Shown piece by piece: positions 1 to 5,239 of a stretch of 6,377 nt of DNA. The first letter of the stretch is position 1; every line of letters begins with the position of its first letter. The stretch comes from an uncultured Granulicatella sp. (GTDB taxonomy: Bacteria; Bacillota; Bacilli; Lactobacillales; Aerococcaceae): positions 1 through 6,377 of the forward strand of contig CAMYBO010000078.1 of NCBI GenBank assembly GCA_947254045.1, in the 5' to 3' direction. The notes under the pieces were generated by a model. It searched no databases. It was not told the origin of the DNA and worked only from the letters and a program-made list of their open reading frames with translations. Made by a program: the position numbers and the translations under genes.

Positions 1-30
1 CGTGGGCTCGGAGATGTGTATAAGAGACAG
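1..30 (+). other. Nextera/Tn5 sequencing adapter left at contig end (artefact)
   Basis: The last 19 bases (12-30, AGATGTGTATAAGAGACAG) are exactly the hyperactive Tn5 mosaic end used in tagmentation libraries. The bases before it (1-11, CGTGGGCTCGG) match the read-2 Nextera adapter tail. Genomic sequence therefore begins at 31. Read in frame from base 2, the adapter yields the peptide MGSEMCIRDS, which would be wrongly joined to the following partial gene. It is not a natural transposon end: no transposase or target duplication is present, and the non-mosaic-end part is synthetic. Confidence 0.97.
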
Positions 31-31
31 C

Positions 32-415
32 ATTGGATATGAGTTGGAAGAAAAATGGTTTAATGGTGTTATTAGTTCAAGGGAGTTATTAAATAGTTGG
101 CAAGTGTTAATTAAAAAATATTTTGGGCAAACATCTTTTAATGTGTATGAAATTGTATTAAAAATATTCCAACGACTATTGGAAGGTTTAGGAATTTCGT
201 TGGTTAGAATTGGTGTTGTGTTAAGTATTTTTGAGCACGGAATGTTAAATGAACAGTATGATCATCCATATAAAACGCTTATAGAATTTTATAGAAATCA
301 GCTGTTAAATAAATGGTCTCCAGACGAAGAATTTTTAACGGCTCATGATATACAAGAAGAAGCTTTTCGATATTTTTTGTTCTATTTTGTACAACTTTAT
401 AAACAGGTTTCATAA
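32..415 (+). CDS. Hypothetical protein, 3' fragment (5' end lost at contig edge)
   Basis: This is an open frame of 127 codons plus the TAA stop at 413-415. Codon 29-31 is a hybrid of adapter and genome, so the first fully genomic codon is at 32. The GTG at base 2 that could be taken as a start is adapter sequence. The visible protein is rich in Leu, Ile, Phe and Tyr and looks largely alpha-helical. It ends in an aromatic segment, with FRYFLFYFVQLYKQ close to the stop. I see no nucleotide-binding, zinc or other catalytic motif, no clear membrane-spanning stretch and no cleavable signal. I do not recognise the family. It is not the C-terminus of release factor 2 (prfB), which often precedes ftsE in Bacilli. 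A ligand-binding domain of a helical regulator (for example TetR-like) would fit the composition, but that is a guess. Confidence 0.6.
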   Translation: MGYELEEKWFNGVISSRELLNSWQVLIKKYFGQTSFNVYEIVLKIFQRLLEGLGISLVRIGVVLSIFEHGMLNEQYDHPYKTLIEFYRNQLLNKWSPDEEFLTAHDIQEEAFRYFLFYFVQLYKQVS

Positions 416-454
416 AGAAGTGTTTACTCATTGGTGTTAAAAATGACATCTTTT

Positions 455-481
455 TGTAATATGCTGTCAATAGAATGTCAT
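455..481 (+). promoter_or_regulatory. Possible WalR/VicR-type operator upstream of ftsE
   Basis: Three similar hexamers lie head to tail: TGTAAT (455-460), TGTCAA (465-470) and TGTCAT (476-481). Their start-to-start distances are 10 and 11 bp, about one helical turn. The last two fit the layout hexamer-N5-hexamer. The WalR/VicR response regulator is known to bind TGTWAH-N5-TGTWAH repeats, and a looser TGTNAN form is reported in streptococci. TGTAAT matches fully, while the other two carry C at the W position. The last repeat ends 11 bp before the -10 hexamer, so the array covers the -35 region, where an activator would sit. Assigning it to WalR is inference. Confidence 0.4.
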
Positions 482-489
482 CTTAAAAA

Positions 490-498
490 TGGTATAAT
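490..498 (+). promoter_or_regulatory. Extended -10 promoter for ftsEX
   Basis: TGG-TATAAT is a perfect -10 hexamer (493-498) with the TGn extension at 490-491. No good -35 hexamer occurs 16-18 bp upstream, where the sequence around 469-476 is AT-rich. The extended -10 and possibly an activator at 455-481 would have to compensate. Transcription should begin near 505, giving a leader of about 35 nt before the ftsE start at 540. Confidence 0.7.
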
Positions 499-522
499 AG
501 ATAAGACATAGACTATGAATAG

Positions 523-535
523 AGAAAGCTGGTGA
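523..535 (+). promoter_or_regulatory. Long Shine-Dalgarno of ftsE
   Basis: AGAAAGCTGGTGA matches the complement of the 16S rRNA 3' end (AGAAAGGAGGTGA) at 11 of 13 bases. The mismatches are the CT at 529-530. The GGAGG-equivalent position (529-533) lies 6 nt before the ATG at 540, which supports that start over the in-frame ATGs at 549 and 552. Confidence 0.65.
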
Positions 536-539
536 GTGA

Positions 540-1226
540 ATGATTGAAATGATGAATGTTTCAAAGAAATATGGAAAAGGTATTTTAGCCGTAAATAATT
601 TATCAGTCAGAATTCAAGATGGGGAATTTGTATATGTTGTTGGCCCATCTGGAGCAGGAAAATCAACATTTATTAAAATGATGTATCGTCAAGAAAAAGC
701 AACTAAAGGAAGAATTACAGTTGGAAAATATGATTTAACAAAAATGAGAGAACGTGAGATTCCTTATTTAAGACGTTATGTAGGAGTTGTGTTCCAAGAT
801 TTTAAATTACTACCTCGCTTAACTGTATATGAAAATGTTGCTTATGCAATGGAAGTAATTGAAAAAGCACCAAAAGAAATTCAACGAAAAGTTGAAGAAG
901 TCTTAACATTAGTAAACCTGAAGCATCGTATGACGATGTTCCCTGATCAATTATCTGGTGGAGAACAACAACGTGTTGCAATTGCAAGGGCGATTGTAAA
1001 TAATCCTGCTGTGTTAATTGCTGACGAACCAACAGGAAACTTAGATCCAGATACTTCTATGGAAATTATGGATATTTTAGAAAGAATTAATCAACAAGGG
1101 ACAACCATTGTAATGGCGACTCATAATAGCCAAATCGTAAATGAAAAGAAACATCGTGTATTGGCAATTGAAATGGGACGCATTGTCCGTGACCAAGAGG
1201 AAGGGGAGTACGGATATGAAGATTAG
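540..1226 (+). CDS. ftsE: Cell division ATP-binding protein FtsE
   Basis: FtsE is the cytoplasmic ATPase of the FtsEX complex. It does not transport a solute: ATP cycles in FtsE are passed through FtsX to activate peptidoglycan hydrolases outside the cell (CwlO in Bacillus, PcsB in streptococci). The 228-aa product has the whole ABC ATPase set in order: Walker A GPSGAGKS (35-42), Q-loop Q86 in VVFQDFKLLP, signature LSGGEQQR (138-145), Walker B VLIADE with catalytic E163, D-loop NLD (167-169) and H-loop H195. FQDFKLLP and the acidic tail (GEYGYED) are typical of Gram-positive FtsE, and the length is normal. The MIEM N-terminus matches the family and is preceded by a long Shine-Dalgarno. Its 3' end overlaps ftsX by 11 bp, suggesting coupled translation. 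It has its own promoter rather than following prfB, the common arrangement in Bacilli. Confidence 0.96.
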   Translation: MIEMMNVSKKYGKGILAVNNLSVRIQDGEFVYVVGPSGAGKSTFIKMMYRQEKATKGRITVGKYDLTKMREREIPYLRRYVGVVFQDFKLLPRLTVYENVAYAMEVIEKAPKEIQRKVEEVLTLVNLKHRMTMFPDQLSGGEQQRVAIARAIVNNPAVLIADEPTGNLDPDTSMEIMDILERINQQGTTIVMATHNSQIVNEKKHRVLAIEMGRIVRDQEEGEYGYED

Positions 1227-2103
1227 AACAATGTGGCGTCATATTCGTGATGCGGTTAAAAGCTTATTCAGAAATGGTTGGTCTACATTTGGAGCGATTT
1301 CTGCAGTATCAATGGTGTTATTATTAGTAGGGATTTTTGTCTCATTACTATTTAACATGAATAAAATTGCAACGGATGTAGAGCAAGATGTTAATGTACG
1401 TGTCTATATTGATTTAGCCGCTGATGAAACAAAAACAGAAGAGTTAAAAGCAGCTATTCAAGCATTGGATGCTGTCGATACTGTTAAATTCCGTTCAAAA
1501 GATGAAGAATTAGATGATATTACGAAGAGTGTTGCGCAAGAATTTGAATTATTTAAAAATGATAGTAACCCTTTAAGAAATGCTTTTGATGTAAGTACAA
1601 AAAATCCAAAACAAACGAAGGAAGTAGCAACTACCATTGAAAAAATGGATTATGTAGCTCGTGTAAACTATGGTGGAGCGAGAGCTGATACTTTATTTAA
1701 AGTCATTTCAACAGCTCGTAATGTCGGGATTGGTATTATTACTGTATTATTAATTATTGCTCTGTTTTTAATTTCTAATACGATTCGTGCAACCATTCAT
1801 GCTCGTAGAACAGAAATTGAAATTATGCAATTAGTTGGAGCGACTAAAGCTTATATTCGTTGGCCATTCTTCTTAGAAGGTGGTTTCATTGGCTTAATTG
1901 GTTCAATTGTACCAATTGCATTATTATGGGTTTTATATGTATGGGTGTATAAAGGCGGAAGTGATTTCTTTGCAGGATCTAACTTTAGCTTATTAGCACC
2001 AAATCCTTTCTTATATCGTTTATTTTTAGCGATGGCTGGAGTTGGGGTTTTAATTGGATCATTTGGTTCAATTTTCTCAATGCGTCGTTTCTTGAAAAAT
2101 TAA
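1216..2103 (+). CDS. ftsX: Cell division protein FtsX (permease-like subunit)
   Basis: FtsX is the membrane partner of FtsE. Its extracellular loop contacts and switches on cell-wall hydrolases or their coiled-coil partners during division or elongation. The 295-aa product has the expected layout: a short basic cytoplasmic N-terminus (MKIRTMWRHIRDAVKSLFRN), TM1 about 25-46, a large external domain about 47-165, TM2 about 170-189, TM3 about 222-244 and TM4 about 266-288. The motif EIEIMQLVGA (200-209), at the cytoplasmic start of the FtsX/MacB-type permease core, is present, as is NPLRNAF (118-124) in the external domain. The ATG at 1216 is chosen because AAGGGGAG (1201-1208) lies 7 nt upstream, the N-terminus matches the family, and the length is normal. 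An in-frame ATG at 1141 would add 25 residues that are only ftsE read out of frame. It ends 25 bp before the -35 of the valS leader, with no clear terminator. Confidence 0.95.
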   Translation: MKIRTMWRHIRDAVKSLFRNGWSTFGAISAVSMVLLLVGIFVSLLFNMNKIATDVEQDVNVRVYIDLAADETKTEELKAAIQALDAVDTVKFRSKDEELDDITKSVAQEFELFKNDSNPLRNAFDVSTKNPKQTKEVATTIEKMDYVARVNYGGARADTLFKVISTARNVGIGIITVLLIIALFLISNTIRATIHARRTEIEIMQLVGATKAYIRWPFFLEGGFIGLIGSIVPIALLWVLYVWVYKGGSDFFAGSNFSLLAPNPFLYRLFLAMAGVGVLIGSFGSIFSMRRFLKN

Positions 2104-2128
2104 GAAAGATAAATGCAAGGAAAATCAT

Positions 2129-2157
2129 TTGCAAGTATGGTTAAACAATGGTAGACT
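2129..2157 (+). promoter_or_regulatory. Promoter of the valS T-box transcript
   Basis: A TTGCAA -35 (2129-2134) is separated by exactly 17 bp from TAGACT (2152-2157), a 4/6 match to the -10 consensus. A TGn extension at 2149-2150 strengthens the -10. The predicted start is around 2164, just before Stem I of the T-box. An overlapping TATATT (2157-2162) is an alternative -10 with a less suitable spacing. Confidence 0.55.
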
Positions 2158-2163
2158 ATATTC

Positions 2164-2406
2164 CATAGAATAAAAGCATTGCACAAGAGGAGTAATACGA
2201 ATTTTAGTTGATAGAGAGAGAAGGGTTGGTGAAACTTCTTAACGAATTTGTATGAAGGTAGCTTGTAAGTTGGCTAGGGGAATCATAGTAACTTAGCTCG
2301 GAGTAGACTTCGTTAACAACGTTAAAGGCATCAATTATGATGCGAATATTAGGTGGTACCACGAAAATAATCGTCCTATGAAGTGAATTCTTCATAGGAT
2401 TTTTTT
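2164..2406 (+). promoter_or_regulatory. T-box riboswitch (tRNA-Val sensing) of valS
   Basis: This leader lets uncharged tRNA-Val switch on valS by preventing termination. Stem I: basal ACAAG (2183-2187) pairs with CTTGT (2262-2266). ATACGAATT (2195-2203) pairs with AATTTGTAT (2245-2253) with one G-U. The distal hairpin AGAAG/CTTCT (2219-2223/2235-2239) carries the GGTTGGTGAAA loop. Between the lower helices lie AGTA (2191-2194) and GAA (2254-2256), the loop-E halves of the specifier loop. The codon one base after GAA is GTA (2258-2260), valine. Stem III is GCATCA/TGATGC (2328-2333/2338-2343). The T-box AGGTGGTACCACG (2351-2363) holds UGGU (2354-2357), which pairs with a tRNA ending ACCA. The antiterminator pairs AGG with CCT (2375-2377) and ACGA with TCGT (2371-2374), leaving the TGGTACC bulge. 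The middle domain (2272-2322) contains GGCTAGG/CTTAGCT and a CGTT/AACG hairpin. The specifier is read by pattern, not by folding software. Confidence 0.93.
2374..2406 (+). terminator. T-box-controlled intrinsic terminator
   Basis: The stem TCCTATGAAG/CTTCATAGGA (2374-2383/2390-2399) is a perfect 10-bp helix with a 6-nt loop, followed by seven T (2400-2406). Its 5' strand contains the TCGT and CCT that the antiterminator needs, so the two folds exclude each other. It forms when tRNA-Val is charged and stops transcription before valS. Confidence 0.93.
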
Positions 2407-2428
2407 ATTGTATCAAAATCATTTCATT

Positions 2429-2435
2429 AAGGAGG
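2429..2435 (+). promoter_or_regulatory. Shine-Dalgarno of valS
   Basis: AAGGAGG is a perfect core, 8 nt before the ATG at 2444. It rules out the in-frame TTG at 2408, which lies upstream of this site, adjoins the terminator T-run and would add 12 residues atypical of ValS. Confidence 0.9.
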
Positions 2436-2443
2436 AAAAAAGA

Positions 2444-5089
2444 ATGGCAAAAGAAATGTCACCAAAGTTTCAACCGCAAGAAGTTGAAGCAGGAAAATAT
2501 CAATGGTGGGTTGAATCAGGAGTCTTCCATCCAAACGAAGATCCAAATGCAGAACCTTATTCAATTGTTATCCCACCACCAAATGTAACAGGTAAATTAC
2601 ACTTAGGACATGCGTGGGACGTTACATTACAAGATATGATTATTCGTCAAAAACGTATGCAAGGGTACGATACATTATGGTTACCAGGTATGGACCATGC
2701 CGGAATTGCGACTCAAGCAAAAGTAGAAGAAAAATTACGTGGAGAAGGTTTATCTCGTTATGACCTTGGACGTGAAAAATTCTTAGAACAAACATGGGAA
2801 TGGAAAGAAGAATATGCAAGCCATATCCGTGAACAATGGGCAAAAATGGGGATTTCAGTTGACTATCGTCGTGAACGTTTCACATTAGACCAAGGCTTAT
2901 CAGATGCTGTAAAAAAAGTATTTGTAACATTATATGAAAAAGGCTTAATTTACCGTGGAGAATACATTATTAACTGGGATCCAAAAGCAAAAACTTCATT
3001 ATCAGATATCGAAGTTATTCATAAAGATGTAGAAGGGGCTTTCTACCATATGAATTATCCATTAGCGGATGGAAGTGGAGTATTAGAAGTTGCAACAACT
3101 CGTCCAGAAACGCTACTTGGAGATACTGCTGTTGCGGTTCACCCTGAAGATGAACGTTACCAAACCTTAATTGGGAAAACAGTTATTTTACCATTAGTTG
3201 GAAAAGAAATTCCAATTATTGCGGATGAGTATGTTGAACAAGATTTCGGAACAGGGGTTGTAAAAATTACTCCTGCACATGACCCAAATGACTTTGAAGT
3301 TGGTAACCGTCATAATTTACCACGTATCAATGTTATGAACGATGATGCAACAATGAATGAATTAGCTGGAAAATACGAAGGAATGGAACGTTTTGCAGCT
3401 CGTAAAGCAATCGTGAAAGATTTAGAAGAAGCAGGACTTCTTGTAAAAATTGAAAAACATGTTCATAGTGTGGGACATTCTGAACGCACAGATGTAGTTG
3501 TAGAACCTCGTTTATCAAAACAATGGTTTGTTAAAATGGGACCTTTAGCAGAACAAGCGATTCAAGCACAACGTTCAGAAGAAGAGAATGCTGTTAATTT
3601 TTACCCACCTCGTTTTAATGATGCTTACTTACGTTGGATGGAAAACATTCATGACTGGGTAATTTCTCGTCAATTATGGTGGGGACATCAAATTCCAGCA
3701 TGGTACCATAATGAAACTGGTGAAGTATATGTTGGAATGGAAGCTCCAGCAGATGCTGAAAACTGGACACAAGATGTGGATGTATTAGATACATGGTTCT
3801 CATCTGCATTATGGCCATTTTCAACAATGGGTTGGCCTGATGTTGAAGCTAGTGACTATAAACGTTACTATCCAACAAGTACACTCGTAACAGGTTATGA
3901 TATTTTAACATTCTGGGTAAGCCGTATGATGTTCCAAGGGTTAGAATTTACTGGCAAACGTCCATTTAAAAATGTATTAATCCACGGATTAATTCGTGAT
4001 AGCCAAGGACGTAAAATGAGTAAATCTCTTGGTAATGGTGTAGATCCAATGGAAGTTATCGAACAATACGGAGCGGATGCATTACGTTGGTTCTTAGCAA
4101 ATGGTTCAGCACCTGGACAAGACGTTCGTTATTCTACAGATAAAATGGATGCTGCATGGAACTTTATCAATAAAATCTGGAATGCTAGCCGTTATGCATT
4201 AATGAATATTGGCGATTTAACAGTAGAACAATTAGATATTACTGGTGAAAAAACATTAGCAGATAAATGGATTTTAACTCGCTTAAATCAAGTGATTGCT
4301 AAAGTAACAGAATTATTCGAGAAATTTGAATTTGGTGAAGCAGGTCGTCTATTGTATCGCTTCATTTGGGATGATTTCTGTGACTGGTATATTGAAATGT
4401 CTAAAGAAACATTAGCAGGAACTGATGAAGCTGCTAAATTAACAACTCGTAGCATTTTAGTATATGTATTAGATCAAACATTACGTTTATTACATCCAAT
4501 TATGCCATTCGTAACAGAAGAAATTTGGCAATCAGTTCCTCATATTGGTGATTCATTAGTAGTTGCTTCATATCCAGTCGTACAAGAAAGTCAAATGGAT
4601 GAAGCAGCAGCAGAAAAAATGGAATTTTTAATGGACTTTATTCGTTCCGTTCGTACAAGCAGAAATGAAATGAATACACCATTATCAAAACCAATTGCGA
4701 TTATTGCAAAAACTTCAAATGCGGATATTCAAGCGATTTTATCAGAAAATGAAAGCTATATTGCTCGTTTCTGTAATCCTGAATCATTTGAATATGGTTT
4801 AGAAGTTGAAGCACCAAGTCATGCTGTAACAAGTGTGATTAGTGGAGCTGAAATTTACTTACCATTAGCAGGATTAATTAATATTGATGATGAAATTGCT
4901 CGTTTAGAAAAAGAAGCGGCTAAACTACAAGATGAAGTGAATCGTGTAGAGAAAAAATTATCAAATGAAAAATTCGTTGCTAAAGCACCAGAAGCTGTTG
5001 TAGAAGCAGAACGTGCAAAAGGGAAAGAATATGCTGACCAACGTCAAGCAGTTCTAGAACGTATCGCAACATTAAAAACATTAGCATAA
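2444..5089 (+). CDS. valS: Valine--tRNA ligase (valyl-tRNA synthetase)
   Basis: ValS charges tRNA-Val with valine using ATP in the cytoplasm and hydrolyses mischarged Thr-tRNA-Val. The 881-aa product is a complete class Ia synthetase of normal bacterial length. The Rossmann catalytic core starts with PPPNVTGKLHLGH, where HLGH (53-56) is the HIGH motif. The CP1 editing domain, inserted roughly at 150-350, carries TTRPE (218-222) and HDPND (279-283), both typical of active editing. The core resumes with WWGHQIPAW (412-420), DTWFSSALWP (449-458) and KMSKS (524-528). The helical anticodon-binding domain includes DFCDWYIE (644-651). The last ~70 residues form a charged coiled coil, the tRNA-binding arm of ValS. 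The start is set by AAGGAGG 8 nt upstream. Expression is controlled by the T-box leader just before it. Arginine is written almost only as CGT, a sign of high expression. A terminator follows. Confidence 0.98.
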   Translation: MAKEMSPKFQPQEVEAGKYQWWVESGVFHPNEDPNAEPYSIVIPPPNVTGKLHLGHAWDVTLQDMIIRQKRMQGYDTLWLPGMDHAGIATQAKVEEKLRGEGLSRYDLGREKFLEQTWEWKEEYASHIREQWAKMGISVDYRRERFTLDQGLSDAVKKVFVTLYEKGLIYRGEYIINWDPKAKTSLSDIEVIHKDVEGAFYHMNYPLADGSGVLEVATTRPETLLGDTAVAVHPEDERYQTLIGKTVILPLVGKEIPIIADEYVEQDFGTGVVKITPAHDPNDFEVGNRHNLPRINVMNDDATMNELAGKYEGMERFAARKAIVKDLEEAGLLVKIEKHVHSVGHSERTDVVVEPRLSKQWFVKMGPLAEQAIQAQRSEEENAVNFYPPRFNDAYLRWMENIHDWVISRQLWWGHQIPAWYHNETGEVYVGMEAPADAENWTQDVDVLDTWFSSALWPFSTMGWPDVEASDYKRYYPTSTLVTGYDILTFWVSRMMFQGLEFTGKRPFKNVLIHGLIRDSQGRKMSKSLGNGVDPMEVIEQYGADALRWFLANGSAPGQDVRYSTDKMDAAWNFINKIWNASRYALMNIGDLTVEQLDITGEKTLADKWILTRLNQVIAKVTELFEKFEFGEAGRLLYRFIWDDFCDWYIEMSKETLAGTDEAAKLTTRSILVYVLDQTLRLLHPIMPFVTEEIWQSVPHIGDSLVVASYPVVQESQMDEAAAEKMEFLMDFIRSVRTSRNEMNTPLSKPIAIIAKTSNADIQAILSENESYIARFCNPESFEYGLEVEAPSHAVTSVISGAEIYLPLAGLINIDDEIARLEKEAAKLQDEVNRVEKKLSNEKFVAKAPEAVVEAERAKGKEYADQRQAVLERIATLKTLA

Positions 5090-5100
5090 TCGTATAAAAA

Positions 5101-5125
5101 GAATACTGAGACAAATCGGGTATTC
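5101..5125 (+). other. Small stem-loop after valS
   Basis: GAATAC (5101-5106) pairs with GTATTC (5120-5125), extended by a T-G pair (5107/5119). It begins 11 bp after the valS stop. No T-run follows, so it is not a terminator itself. It sits 3 bp before the main terminator hairpin and may protect the 3' end of the message or pause polymerase. Its function is unknown. Confidence 0.4.
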
Positions 5126-5128
5126 GAC

Positions 5129-5165
5129 AAATCCTGTTGGTGAGGAATCACTAGCAGGATTTTTT
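5129..5165 (+). terminator. Intrinsic terminator after valS
   Basis: A long hairpin pairs AAATCCTGTTGGTGA (5129-5143) with TCACTAGCAGGATTT (5148-5162): 15 pairs, two of them G-U, closed by a GNRA-type GGAA tetraloop. The T-run 5160-5165 follows, with more T after a GG. This should end most valS transcripts before folC. A TATTAT (5180-5185) just downstream could be a -10 for folC, but I see no matching -35. Confidence 0.9.
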
Positions 5166-5239
5166 GGTTTGTTTAAGATTATTATGTCTTGCAAGTTGAA
5201 GAGGGAATTTGTATGATGAAAAATGAAAGAAGGGGAATC

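Noticed and set aside
12..30. Natural Tn5/IS50 transposon end
   Set aside because: The preceding bases are the synthetic adapter tail and the match sits exactly at the sequence edge, so it is library-derived.
414..455. Possible terminator after the first gene fragment (AAAGA/TCTTT ends plus a short T-run)
   Set aside because: Only about five contiguous outer pairs, a mismatch, a long AT-rich loop, and just two T left after the stem.
1141..1215. Longer N-terminus for ftsX starting at ATG 1141
   Set aside because: The extra 25 residues are the out-of-frame reading of ftsE, and the Shine-Dalgarno at 1201-1208 and family length point to 1216.
2114..2133. TGCAA/TTGCA inverted repeat after ftsX as a terminator
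   Set aside because: The stem is only 5 bp and no T-run follows. It overlaps the proposed -35 of the valS leader.
2204..2395. Minus-strand open frame across the valS leader
   Set aside because: It lies over the structured T-box RNA and has no recognisable protein features.
3333..3827. Minus-strand open frames inside valS
   Set aside because: They are antisense to conserved ValS core and editing-domain codons. The codon bias belongs to valS.
5180..5185. TATTAT as a folC promoter -10
   Set aside because: No -35 hexamer at 16-18 bp (that position is the terminator stem) and no TGn extension. Kept only as a weak possibility.
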